DNA of 64,000 bases. Source: Oligoflexus sp. (GTDB lineage: Bacteria > Bdellovibrionota_B > Oligoflexia > Oligoflexales > Oligoflexaceae). Position 1 is the stretch's first letter. Each line of letters opens with the position of its first letter. The position numbers and the translations under genes were made by a program. The notes beneath the pieces were generated by a model. It was not told where the DNA came from. It ran no database searches and saw only the letters and a program-made list of their open reading frames with translations. Location: positions 1-64,000 of the forward strand of contig NZ_DASTAT010000143.1 of the NCBI RefSeq assembly GCF_035712445.1, written 5' to 3'. Positions 26,369 through 36,062 of the stretch are shown here, in pieces.

Positions 26369-29300
26369 ATGATATCTCCTGCTATCGTTGGCGTGTCTCC
26401 TTTTGAAACTCCGGATGTTGGATTGGTGGAAAGCCTAGGCAAAGCAGGCGCGATCGCGATTCTCGATTTGGGTCGGGACAGCGCAAACGGACGAAACGCT
26501 CTGGCTGCCTTGCAAAGGAACCGCATGCCCGCCTTCGGTGTGCGCATCAGCCGCCTTGAGTCTTTCACGCCCGCGGATTTGAGTGATCGCGTCACGATCT
26601 TGATCCTCGATGCGGCCGATCTTTTGATCCAGAAAAACCCGGAGGAAACTTTGGATGCCTGGCGCACAAACACGCGCAGCATCTGGGTCCAGGTCTGTTC
26701 ACTTGAGGAAGCACGAAAGCTGCTTGCCCAAGCGAAGCCCGATGGCTTGATTGCCAAAGGTGCGGAAAGCGGCGGGCGCGTCGGCACTTCGTCGAGTTTG
26801 ATTCTGATGCAGGAGCTTCGTCAGCTCGATCTTCCCTTCTGGGTCCAGGGCGGCATCGGCGTTCATGCGGCAGCGGCCGCTTTCGCAGCAGGGGCCCGCG
26901 CGGTCGTGCTCGATTCACAGCTCGCACTTTTGAAAGAGGCCGCGCTGCCGGATGCTCTCAAGAAAATCATTCGTCACTTTGAAGGCACAGAAACGCGCAT
27001 CCTTCATCAGCATCAGGTGGTGAGTCGGCCCGATCTCAAAGTTCCGCAGGAAAACGAAGTCACGCGTGAGCGTTTCCTCGATCATCTCGGCTGGCAGGGC
27101 GCGACACCCATACTCCCGGCGGGTCAGGATCTTTATCTCGCTCGCGTGTTTGCGGAACGCTTTGGCAATGTCTCGGCCATGGTGCAGGGCATGAAGCGAA
27201 GCGTGCGGGGTCATCTCCGTCAGGCCAAGGCTCTCGACTTTTTGAAGCCGCAAGGACCCCTCGCACAGTCCTATCGCACCCGCTATCCTCTGGCTCAGGG
27301 ACCGATGACCCGCGTCAGTGATCGTGCTGATTTTATCAAAGCGGTTTCTGATAATGGAGCCCTGCCCTTCGTTGCGCTCTCGCTCATGGGAAAAACAGCC
27401 TGTCGCGAGCTGCTCGAAGAAACGGAGAGAAAATTAGGGACACAGCCCTGGGGCGTCGGCATCCTGGGTTTTGTTTCGGAAGACTTGCGTCAGGAGCAGC
27501 TTGAGGTCTTGAAGGATTTCCGCCCCTCCGCGGTTTTGATCGCAGGCGGGCGGCCAGCGCAAGCCGATTTTTTTGAAAAGAAAGGCATCCGCTGCTTTCT
27601 GCATGTGCCCTCGCCCGGACTTTTGCAGCAGTTTTTAAAGGATGGCGCCCGCCGCTTTATTTTCGAGGGGCGCGAATGCGGTGGTCACGTCGGTCCACGC
27701 TATAGTTTTGTGCTATGGGAAACGCAGATCGAAATCCTCCTTCAATCCCACTGCGTGGACGAGCTGGAACTATTCTTTGCCGGCGGCCTTCATGATGCGC
27801 TTTCGGGAGCGATGCTCGCGGCCATGACCGCCCCGCTCGCCGCACGCGGTGCGAAGATCGGTGCCCTTCTCGGTTCGGCCTATCTCTTCACAGAAGAGGC
27901 CGTGCAAACCGGAGCCATCCTGCAAAAATTCCAGGATGAAGCCCTGCGCTGCCGTGAAACTTCGCTCCTGGAGACAGCGCCGGGACATGCGGTGCGCTGT
28001 GCGGATACGCGTTTTGTGGAAACCTTCAACACCCTTAAAAATGAACTGCGGGGACTCAAAGATCCGAAACAGGTCTGGGCCGAACTCGAAGAATTGAATG
28101 TCGGTCGTCTGCGGATCGCATCAAAGGGCCTGGAACGCAAGGGTGATGCGCTGGTCAGTGTCGATGCGCAGCGGCAGGCGGACGAGGGTCTTTATATGCT
28201 GGGCCAGGTCGCTCAGCTGCGGCACGAGGTCTGCACCATGCAGGCGCTGCATGAGGATATCACCAGCGGCGCGTCGCGGATTCTGGCCGACATCAATCTT
28301 GACGAAGCGCCCAGACGCGAGCCCTCGGATATTGCCATCATCGGGATGGCCTGTATTTTCCCGGGTGCGAAGGATCTCGAAAGCTACTGGCGCAACATCC
28401 TGACCGGCGCGGATCTGATTTCCGAAGTGCCCGAGAGTCGTTGGAATCCACGTACCTATTACGACCCTAGCGGACAGGATGCGAACAAATCCATTTCCAA
28501 ATGGGGCGGTTTCATCGATGAAACGGAATTTGATCCCTTGGAATTCGGGATTCCGCCCAATTCGATGGGCGCCATCGAACCGACCCAGCTTTTAAGCCTT
28601 AAGGTTGCCAAACGCGCTTTGGAAGATGCCGGCTATCAAAACCGGAGCTTTGATCGCGAACGCACCTCCGTCATATTCGGAGCCGAGGCCGGCACGGATC
28701 TTTCCTCCGCCTATGGCTTCCGCGCTCAATTCCCGATGTTTGCCGGCCCCATACCGGCGGAACTCGATGCGCACCTTCCCAGCCTGACCGAGGATTCTTT
28801 CCCCGGCGTCCTGGCCAACGTCATCTCCGGGCGGATTGCCAATCGCCTCGATCTGGGCGGATCCAATTACACGGTCGATGCTGCCTGCGCTTCATCACTT
28901 GCGGCCTTGGACCTTGCGATCAAGGAACTCACCGAAGGCGAAAGTGAAATGGTCCTTTGCGGAGGCGCGGACCTTCATAACAGCATCAACGACTACCTCA
29001 TGTTTTCCAGTGTCAAAGCGCTGTCGCGCAGTGGGAAATCCCATCCCTTCGCCGCGGACGGTGATGGCATCGTGATTGCTGAAGGTGTCGCTGTCGTGGT
29101 TCTCAAGCGCCTGCCTGATGCCATCCGCGATGGGGATCGCATCTATTCGGTGGTGAAGGCCATCGGTTCATCCAGTGACGGTAAAAGCCTTGGTCTGACC
29201 GCGCCGCGCAAAGAGGGTCAGATGCGGGCTCTGAATCGCGCATACGAACGCGCGGGTCTGAATCCGACCGATATCGAATTGGTCGAGGCTCACGGCACCG

Positions 29301-32300
29301 GCACAGTGGTGGGTGATCGCACCGAACTCGAAACCTTGAGTACCGTGTTCTTTGAAGCCGGCGCCCTGAATCGACAGTGTGCGCTGGGATCGGTGAAGTC
29401 ACAGATCGGTCACACCAAATGTGCCGCGGGCCTTGCCGGTGTGATTAAAACGAGTCTCGCGCTTTACCACGGGATTCTGCCTCCAACCCTGCATGTGCAG
29501 GAACCCAATCCGTCCTATCGTCCGTCCGCGAATCCCTTTTATTTCAGTTCCGTGGCCCTGCCCTGGGTCCGTAAGGACAGAAAAGCGGCGGTGAGTGCTT
29601 TTGGTTTTGGTGGCACGAATTTCCATACGGTGCTGACGTCATACAGCGAACCTGACTCCACGCTGCCGGCACCTCAGGGTCGCGCAGCTGAACTCTTTGT
29701 CTTTGCCCATAAGGACGAGATGCGGCAGCTCAAGGAGATTCTGCAGAATCACCCCGAGCTGCTTTTTTCGCGTCTGGCCTATACCCAGGCGCAAAGAGCC
29801 GCCGGAAAAATTGCGCTGGCTCTGGTCGCGCGAAACAGTGCGGACCTACTGCAGAAGATCGAGCATGCGCTCAGCAGCAACGAATCAACGCCGGTCCAAG
29901 GCATCTTTGTGCGGAAAAACGAGGTTTTTCAGGGCAAAATCGCCATTCTCTTTTCAGGTCAGGGCAGCCAGTCTTTGAATATGGGCGCGGAACTCTTCAC
30001 AAGCTTCCCGCAGCTGCGGCCTTATTTGGAGCTGGGAAGTCCGTGGCTCGCGCGCATCTTCCCCAAAGGCATCGTGCCCCAATCGGAAGAGCTTTTGAAA
30101 CAGACCAGCTGTGCTCAGCCCGCACTCGGACTTGTGGAAATGGCCTTTCATGATCTCTTAAGATCCATGGGTCTATCCGCGGATATGTTTGCGGGTCATA
30201 GTTACGGTGAGCTGACCGCTCTTCATGCTGCCGGCTCCCTTTCCGCGGCAGACCTTATTATTTTGAGCCAGGCGCGCGCGGAAGCGATAGAAACAGCCGC
30301 TCAAGGACAAAAAGGTTCGATGGCTGCCGTGTCGGCGAATCTGAGCACCGTGACCCAGGCCATTCATGGTTTGAATGTCTGGATTGCCAATCATAATGCA
30401 CCGCAGCAGGTGGTGATCGCCGGCCTGGATGGTGATATCGAGGCCGCTTTGATTTCACTCAAGGCCCAGGGACTCGCCGCGAAAAAAATCCCTGTGGCCT
30501 GCGCCTTCCATAGTCCCCTGCTCGCACGGGCTGAAGAGCTTTTTGCCAAGGCCTTGAAAGACGTTCGCCTGGAACAACCGCAAAAGCCGATTTACGCCAA
30601 CACCACGGCCGCGCCGCATGATTTCGAACTTCTGCGCCAGACCTATGCGCAGCAGATCGTAAAACCCGTGCAGTTCGTTCAGCAGATCGAACGCATGCAC
30701 GAGGATGGTGCGCGGCTTTTCCTGGAAGTCGGTCCGGGCTCTGTGCTGAAGGATCTGGTCGGCCGCATTCTGGGTGATCGGCCGCATCTGGCCCGTTCGA
30801 TGGGACAGAAAGGCAATAGCCTGGAGCAGTTTTTAAAACTGGTCGCGGAACTTTTAAGCCTCGGACTGCCGCTGCAAACCGAAATCCTCTTCGAAGGCCG
30901 TCAGCTGCAGGCCTACGATTTCGATCTTTGGCTGCAGAAAAAACCGAGCCCCACGCTCTGGTTGGTGAACGGCCATCTGGCCCGCCCACGCCTGGGCGTC
31001 ATTCCCAAAGGTGCTCTGAAGCCAGGTGAATTCCAATTGAATCTTTCCAGCATGTATCAGGGAGCCGACATGAATCACGATAGTGCGAAATCCGAGACCC
31101 GCGAAAGTCTTGTCAAAGAATATCTCCACTCCATGCGGCAGCTCGTGGAAAGTCAAAAGCAGGTGATGCTGCAGTACCTCGGCGCGGATATGCAGCCGGT
31201 TCTGCGAATGGCCGAGCCTCAACCCATGCGGGATGCGCAGGCGGCTTTGAAGGTTGTGAGCAGTCCTGCGCCCGCTCCGGTCACGGCGCGTCCTCTTGTG
31301 GAAATCAAGGTGCGGGATACCAAGGAAACCGTTCTTGAAGTCGTGAGCCAGAAAACCGGCTATCCGAGTGAGATGCTGGATCTCGATCAGGATCTGGAAG
31401 CGGACCTCAGTATTGATTCGATCAAACGTTTTGAAATCATCGCCGACCTTGGTGATATCCTCGGTCATGCCCGCGAACAGCTGGAAAAGCTGGCCAGCAT
31501 GAAGACTCTGCGGCAGATGATTCAGGCGCTTGAAGGTCAGCAGAAAACTGCGCCCGCCACCACACCGGCAGCCGTCCCGGAAGCGAAATCACCTGTCGAT
31601 CAGAATGTCCGGCAGTATTTAATCCGCGTGGAAGAGGCACCGCTCCCCTTGAAAGTCGATGCAGAGCAGAAGCTCAATAATCGACGGATTGCCATACTCC
31701 GCGATAGCAAGGGGATTGCCGAAGCTTTGGCCGGTTTTCTGACGGAAGCGGGAGCCCAGGTGAAACTCGTGTCCATCGGTGAAGACGCACCGTCGGATGC
31801 AGACGCTTTTGATGGACTCGTCCTGCTTTCCCTTCTCGATGAATGGGGTTCCAATCCTACGGAAGTCTTTAAAACTTTGCAGCAGGCCTGCCGGCGTAAC
31901 ATTCATACCATCATCGGCGTCACAGGTCGGGGCGGTGCCTTTGGTCACGATAGCCAGGCCGAACATGGACCACAGGGCAAGGGCATGTCGGGACTTTTCA
32001 AAAGTCTCGCCAAGGAATTCGCCGATAAAATGGTCAAGGTCATCGACTTTGATCCCCGTGAAGCGGTGGCCCTGATCGCACGGAACATCTTCCAGGAGAT
32101 TCTGGTGGCTGACCCTCTGGTGGAAGTCGGCTACGTGGGCGAAGTCCGGCGTCAGCTCGTTTGCGTTCCCCTCCTCACCGAACTCGGAACAGAGACCCTC
32201 TCGCTCGATAAAAATTCCGTGATCCTGATGCTCGGTGGTGCGCGAGGAATCGCCGCGCAGGTGGCTTTGAAATTCGCGGAGCAGTATGGCTGCCGCTTTG

Positions 32301-33046
32301 AAATCGTCGGTCGCTCGCCGCTGCCTGACGAGGAAAGCCCCGAGACAGCCTCGATCCCGGACCTTCATGGTTTGAAGGCTTATTTCGTGCAAAAGAAGAC
32401 CTTTAAAAAACCTGCGGAGATTGAAAGCGCCTGCCGCAGGATCCTTCAGAACCGGGAAATGCAGGCCACCCTGAATAAATTGAACAAGCTGGGTTCCGGT
32501 GTCCGCTATCACTGTTTTGATGTGCGGGACAAAGGCCGTCTGGAAGAACTGATGGATCGCCTTTATGCCGAGGGCCGGATTGATGGTGTGATTCACGCAG
32601 CCGGTGTTCTGAGTGATTCTCTGATCCTCGATAAGACGCCCGAAGCCTTCAAACGCGTCTTTGAAACCAAGGTCAATCCCGCGGAAGTGCTGGAAGCCAA
32701 ATTGCAGAATGACGTAAAATTCGTCGCGCTCTTTTCCAGTGTCTCGGGTTGCTTCGGCAATCGCGGGCAGACCGATTATGCGGCGGCCAACAGCGCCTTG
32801 GATCATGTCGCTCGAAGTCTGGGCCGCCGCGTCAAGGGCCGCACTCTTTCCATCAACTGGGGCCCCTGGGCGGGCACCGGCATGGTCACGGCGGACCTTG
32901 AAAATGAATACCGCCGCCGCGGTATCGGTCTTATTCCCCCGCAGGTCGGCACGCAGCGTTTCCTGGATGAGCTTCGTTTCGGACGCCATGAAACCCGGCA
33001 GGTCGTTATCATGAACGGTTCGCCAGAAAGCTTTGGTCTCTCATGA
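26369..33046 (+). CDS. Multidomain iterative PKS/PUFA-like synthase: ER-ER-KS-AT-ACP-KR
   Basis: A 2225-residue synthase that elongates and reduces an acyl chain. Domains in order are: two nitropropane-dioxygenase/PfaD-like FMN barrels (about 1-230 and 280-560; the motif is GAESGGRVG at 131-139 in the first and GRECGGHVG at 434-442 in the second); ketosynthase (about 650-1080; Cys840, His975, His1015); malonyl-type acyltransferase (about 1190-1490; GHSYGE with Ser1278); one ACP (DLSIDSIKR, Ser1684); and ketoreductase (about 1950-2200; GGARGI, Tyr2137). ACP and KR resemble PfaA; there is no chain-length factor or dehydratase. I start at ATG 26369 because GAAGGTGG lies eight bases upstream; a TTG at 26351 is also open. 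It overlaps the next gene by ATGA. Confidence 0.9.
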   Translation: MISPAIVGVSPFETPDVGLVESLGKAGAIAILDLGRDSANGRNALAALQRNRMPAFGVRISRLESFTPADLSDRVTILILDAADLLIQKNPEETLDAWRTNTRSIWVQVCSLEEARKLLAQAKPDGLIAKGAESGGRVGTSSSLILMQELRQLDLPFWVQGGIGVHAAAAAFAAGARAVVLDSQLALLKEAALPDALKKIIRHFEGTETRILHQHQVVSRPDLKVPQENEVTRERFLDHLGWQGATPILPAGQDLYLARVFAERFGNVSAMVQGMKRSVRGHLRQAKALDFLKPQGPLAQSYRTRYPLAQGPMTRVSDRADFIKAVSDNGALPFVALSLMGKTACRELLEETERKLGTQPWGVGILGFVSEDLRQEQLEVLKDFRPSAVLIAGGRPAQADFFEKKGIRCFLHVPSPGLLQQFLKDGARRFIFEGRECGGHVGPRYSFVLWETQIEILLQSHCVDELELFFAGGLHDALSGAMLAAMTAPLAARGAKIGALLGSAYLFTEEAVQTGAILQKFQDEALRCRETSLLETAPGHAVRCADTRFVETFNTLKNELRGLKDPKQVWAELEELNVGRLRIASKGLERKGDALVSVDAQRQADEGLYMLGQVAQLRHEVCTMQALHEDITSGASRILADINLDEAPRREPSDIAIIGMACIFPGAKDLESYWRNILTGADLISEVPESRWNPRTYYDPSGQDANKSISKWGGFIDETEFDPLEFGIPPNSMGAIEPTQLLSLKVAKRALEDAGYQNRSFDRERTSVIFGAEAGTDLSSAYGFRAQFPMFAGPIPAELDAHLPSLTEDSFPGVLANVISGRIANRLDLGGSNYTVDAACASSLAALDLAIKELTEGESEMVLCGGADLHNSINDYLMFSSVKALSRSGKSHPFAADGDGIVIAEGVAVVVLKRLPDAIRDGDRIYSVVKAIGSSSDGKSLGLTAPRKEGQMRALNRAYERAGLNPTDIELVEAHGTGTVVGDRTELETLSTVFFEAGALNRQCALGSVKSQIGHTKCAAGLAGVIKTSLALYHGILPPTLHVQEPNPSYRPSANPFYFSSVALPWVRKDRKAAVSAFGFGGTNFHTVLTSYSEPDSTLPAPQGRAAELFVFAHKDEMRQLKEILQNHPELLFSRLAYTQAQRAAGKIALALVARNSADLLQKIEHALSSNESTPVQGIFVRKNEVFQGKIAILFSGQGSQSLNMGAELFTSFPQLRPYLELGSPWLARIFPKGIVPQSEELLKQTSCAQPALGLVEMAFHDLLRSMGLSADMFAGHSYGELTALHAAGSLSAADLIILSQARAEAIETAAQGQKGSMAAVSANLSTVTQAIHGLNVWIANHNAPQQVVIAGLDGDIEAALISLKAQGLAAKKIPVACAFHSPLLARAEELFAKALKDVRLEQPQKPIYANTTAAPHDFELLRQTYAQQIVKPVQFVQQIERMHEDGARLFLEVGPGSVLKDLVGRILGDRPHLARSMGQKGNSLEQFLKLVAELLSLGLPLQTEILFEGRQLQAYDFDLWLQKKPSPTLWLVNGHLARPRLGVIPKGALKPGEFQLNLSSMYQGADMNHDSAKSETRESLVKEYLHSMRQLVESQKQVMLQYLGADMQPVLRMAEPQPMRDAQAALKVVSSPAPAPVTARPLVEIKVRDTKETVLEVVSQKTGYPSEMLDLDQDLEADLSIDSIKRFEIIADLGDILGHAREQLEKLASMKTLRQMIQALEGQQKTAPATTPAAVPEAKSPVDQNVRQYLIRVEEAPLPLKVDAEQKLNNRRIAILRDSKGIAEALAGFLTEAGAQVKLVSIGEDAPSDADAFDGLVLLSLLDEWGSNPTEVFKTLQQACRRNIHTIIGVTGRGGAFGHDSQAEHGPQGKGMSGLFKSLAKEFADKMVKVIDFDPREAVALIARNIFQEILVADPLVEVGYVGEVRRQLVCVPLLTELGTETLSLDKNSVILMLGGARGIAAQVALKFAEQYGCRFEIVGRSPLPDEESPETASIPDLHGLKAYFVQKKTFKKPAEIESACRRILQNREMQATLNKLNKLGSGVRYHCFDVRDKGRLEELMDRLYAEGRIDGVIHAAGVLSDSLILDKTPEAFKRVFETKVNPAEVLEAKLQNDVKFVALFSSVSGCFGNRGQTDYAAANSALDHVARSLGRRVKGRTLSINWGPWAGTGMVTADLENEYRRRGIGLIPPQVGTQRFLDELRFGRHETRQVVIMNGSPESFGLS

Positions 33047-35775
33047 GCATGCAGGACGTTTTGCTGCTGGCAGCGGACGATACAAAAATGCTGATGGAAG
33101 GACTCCGTGAAGGACTATCCTTGACCGTCGGGCGCGGTATGATGCGCCTGGCGGTCGTTCACCCCACGGCCGAGCGCCTGGAACGCGCGCGAAAGCTTGT
33201 GGAAAAGGGTAAAGCCAGTCGCGGAATCCAGGATATGTGGTTTGTGCCGGAAGGTCTGCTTCATGAAGGCGGCAAACTTGCCTTCATGTATCCGGGCATA
33301 GATTCGCAGACGCCGCCCGATACGCGGGACGTCGCCGGGCACTTTCAACTGCCTCCGGTCAGGATGCAGGGAAAAGGATCACTGGAAGATCGCGGCAGTG
33401 AGGTTTTTTTCACCTCGGATCTTTACACCAGCGTTCTGAAAAAAATGCGTCTGGAGCCCGATGTCCTTCTGGGTCATAGCATCGGCGAATGGACCGCGAT
33501 GGTAGCGGCCGGGTATACCGGCGATCAGTCGGTGGACGAGGTCGCCGCTGCACTGCAGCCGGGAATGCTGCCTGTGCCAGGTGTCGTCTTTGTCGCGTTG
33601 AGCTGCGGAGTGGATAAGGCCCGCGCTGCCATCCAGGGTCTGCCCGAGCTGGAAATCTCGCATGATAATTGTCCGCATCAATCCATAATCTGCGGTATAG
33701 AATCCAGCGCCGACATTGCGATCGCCCGTCTTCGTGATGAACGGGTCATCTGTCAGAAACTGGATTTTCGCTCGGGCTTTCACACCTCCCTTTTCAAAAA
33801 TTTTACGGGTGTGATCGAACGCAGTTTTCGGGCGTTAAAGCTCAATGAACCTATCAAATCCCTTTGGTCGGCCACGACCTGCCGTCCCTACCCGAAGGAT
33901 CATGAGGCCCTGCAAAAGCTTATGATCCAGCATCTGGTGGAACCTGTTCGCTTCCGCGAACTCACCGACGCACTTTATGCCGAGGGGGTGCGGGTCTTTT
34001 TACAGGTCGGCGCAGGCAGTCTGCCCGGTTTTGTCGATGATACCCTGCGTGGCCGTCCGCATCTGGCCTTGAGCACGATCGCGTCACAGCGTTCCGCACT
34101 GGCTCAGCTGCAGCGTTTCGGAGCGGCACTCTTCGCAGAAGGCGCGAATTTCGATGTGACCACCTTGCAGGCGCATAAGCCCGTGGCCCCAGCCATGCCA
34201 GCCCTCAAACCGAAAACATTGACCCTGGCCACAGACCTCGTCCAGGATATGGAACTTTGCTTTGCCGCCATGCAGGATGCCATGCGTGAGGTCACAGCCG
34301 CACTTCATATCACAGAACCCTTCCGCTTTAAAATCCAGCATAGCCTTAGCCTGAAGGATCGGCCCGAGCTGATGGATCACTGCATTTATCGGCAGAAAAA
34401 AGGCTGGAAGAATACCAATGACCTCTTCCCGGTCATGCCGATGACGGCCACGATTGAACTCGTGCGGCAGCTCGCCGAGTCTCATGTGGACCAAAGGGTC
34501 GTGATTGCGATCGAAGATATTTCGGCCACCAAATGGCTGGCTGTGGAATCCGTGAAAGACCTCGACATCGAACTCAGCTATGACGGCCGCAGCCGTTTGA
34601 AAGTCGACATTATCGGTCACTTCACGGCCACTGCTGTCATGGCCACCGCCTATCCCCCGGCACCGCCCTGCTCGCTCGCTCCTTTGAAAAATCCGGAAGC
34701 GAGCACGATTCCTCTGGCCACCGTCTATGATGATGGCTGGCTCTTTCATGGGCCGCGCTATCAATGTCTCGCTGCCTTTGATGGAGTCGGAGACGACGGT
34801 ATTGATGGTAAAATCCGCGCGACATCAACCCCCGGTGCTCTTTTGGATAACGTCGGGCAGCTCGCCGGTCTTTGGATCATGCAAAGGCTGCCGATCGACC
34901 GCTATGCGATGCCGATCCGCATCAAACGCATCCGCTTCCATGGACCTCAGCCCGCTCTCGGTGTTTTGGACTGCCGCATTCGCAATCGCCGGATCCGTAG
35001 CCGCGATATCATGTTCGATATGGAAGTGAGTGCCGAAGGCAAAGTCTGGGCCTCTATCGAAGCCTGGGAAAAATGGCGTTTTGAATGCGATGACAAGCTC
35101 TGGCAGTTCCTTATCAAGCCAGGCCGCAGCCTGCTCGCCGAACAAAGGGAAGGCTTCAGCTGCTTCGAACCCGAGCAGCTGAGCGATGGCATTGCGCATG
35201 AATTATCCCGCCGCTATCTGCGCGAGGACGAACGCAAAATCTATCAGACTCTCGGCAGCAAACAAAAAGATTGGATCTGCGGCCGCGTGGCCGCCAAGGA
35301 TGCCGTCAGGCATTACCTTTGGTCGCAGGGCTATCCGCATGATATCTATCCGGCCGAGATCTGGATTCAAAACGATGCGAACGGCAAGCCCTGCATCACC
35401 GAAATGCCCGGCTCCTGGCTGCTGCATGTCTCCATCTCGCATAAGGATCATCGGGGTGTGGCCCTGGTCAGTGAGCGGGCCTTCCCCGGCATTGATATCG
35501 AAAAGATTGAGCAGCGCCAGGATTCTTTCATCCACACGGTTTTTACCCGTGATGAATGGGAACTGCTGCCGGCCGAGGATCGTGCGGAATGGGTCACCCG
35601 CTTTTGGAGCGCGAAAGAAGCCTTTGCCAAGTCCACAGGCCTTGGACTTCAGGGTGATCCGAAAAAATTTGTAATTGAAAGATGGGAAAAGGACCGGATT
35701 CGCATTCAAAAATCCTGGGTCGAGTCCACTAAACTCGGGTCCTTTATTGTGAGTAAATTTGGAGGTTTGAACTAA
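33043..35775 (+). CDS. AT-DH-phosphopantetheinyl transferase fusion protein
   Basis: A 910-residue partner of the upstream synthase. Residues about 70-380 form a second acyltransferase (GHSIGEW, Ser146), like PfaB. Residues about 430-680 form a polyketide-type dehydratase double hotdog, with His446 in LMDHCIYRQKKG and Asp602 in LLDNVGQL. The C terminus (about 720-900) is an Sfp-type phosphopantetheinyl transferase: SISHKDH, GIDIEKIE (Asp818) and WSAKEAFAKSTG (Lys858). The protein thus supplies the dehydration step and activates the ACPs. Its order (DH then PPTase) recalls the end of enediyne synthases. It overlaps the neighbouring genes at both ends (ATGA and TAATG), indicating translational coupling. 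Confidence 0.9.
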   Translation: MSMQDVLLLAADDTKMLMEGLREGLSLTVGRGMMRLAVVHPTAERLERARKLVEKGKASRGIQDMWFVPEGLLHEGGKLAFMYPGIDSQTPPDTRDVAGHFQLPPVRMQGKGSLEDRGSEVFFTSDLYTSVLKKMRLEPDVLLGHSIGEWTAMVAAGYTGDQSVDEVAAALQPGMLPVPGVVFVALSCGVDKARAAIQGLPELEISHDNCPHQSIICGIESSADIAIARLRDERVICQKLDFRSGFHTSLFKNFTGVIERSFRALKLNEPIKSLWSATTCRPYPKDHEALQKLMIQHLVEPVRFRELTDALYAEGVRVFLQVGAGSLPGFVDDTLRGRPHLALSTIASQRSALAQLQRFGAALFAEGANFDVTTLQAHKPVAPAMPALKPKTLTLATDLVQDMELCFAAMQDAMREVTAALHITEPFRFKIQHSLSLKDRPELMDHCIYRQKKGWKNTNDLFPVMPMTATIELVRQLAESHVDQRVVIAIEDISATKWLAVESVKDLDIELSYDGRSRLKVDIIGHFTATAVMATAYPPAPPCSLAPLKNPEASTIPLATVYDDGWLFHGPRYQCLAAFDGVGDDGIDGKIRATSTPGALLDNVGQLAGLWIMQRLPIDRYAMPIRIKRIRFHGPQPALGVLDCRIRNRRIRSRDIMFDMEVSAEGKVWASIEAWEKWRFECDDKLWQFLIKPGRSLLAEQREGFSCFEPEQLSDGIAHELSRRYLREDERKIYQTLGSKQKDWICGRVAAKDAVRHYLWSQGYPHDIYPAEIWIQNDANGKPCITEMPGSWLLHVSISHKDHRGVALVSERAFPGIDIEKIEQRQDSFIHTVFTRDEWELLPAEDRAEWVTRFWSAKEAFAKSTGLGLQGDPKKFVIERWEKDRIRIQKSWVESTKLGSFIVSKFGGLN

Positions 35776-36062
35776 TGTTCGAGGCGCACAAGGAACAGAG
35801 AATTTTGGAAGACGTCCGCACCATGATCGCGGGCATCATCGGCCAGGACGTGGATCTGAATGATCGCGAGATCGCGCTCGACACCTCCTTCAATCGTGAT
35901 CTGGAGCTGGAAAGCATTGAATTCGTCGTGCTCTCCGAGCAGCTGCAGAACCGCTACGGAAGAGAGATCGACTTCGCTGGCTGGCTCGCCGGCAAGGAGC
36001 TTCAGGATATCATCAATCTTCGCGTCGGAGACGTGGTCAGGTTTATCGAACAATGCCATTGA
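35775..36062 (+). CDS. Free acyl carrier protein
   Basis: A 95-residue acyl carrier protein. The modification site is DLELESIEF with Ser47, where the usual DSL is ESI, followed by the helix VVLSEQLQNRYG typical of ACPs. Being separate from the ACP inside the synthase, it may hand the finished chain to the hydrolases or glycosyltransferase, or carry a starter. The built-in phosphopantetheinyl transferase upstream could activate it. GGAGG lies upstream, and the ATG overlaps the previous stop (TAATG). Its end overlaps the next gene. Confidence 0.88.
   Translation: MFEAHKEQRILEDVRTMIAGIIGQDVDLNDREIALDTSFNRDLELESIEFVVLSEQLQNRYGREIDFAGWLAGKELQDIINLRVGDVVRFIEQCH

Noticed and set aside
31619..32989. 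456-codon open frame on the minus strand inside the synthase gene
   Set aside because: It lies antisense to clear ACP and ketoreductase domains and has no domain of its own; long antisense frames are expected in this GC-rich coding DNA.
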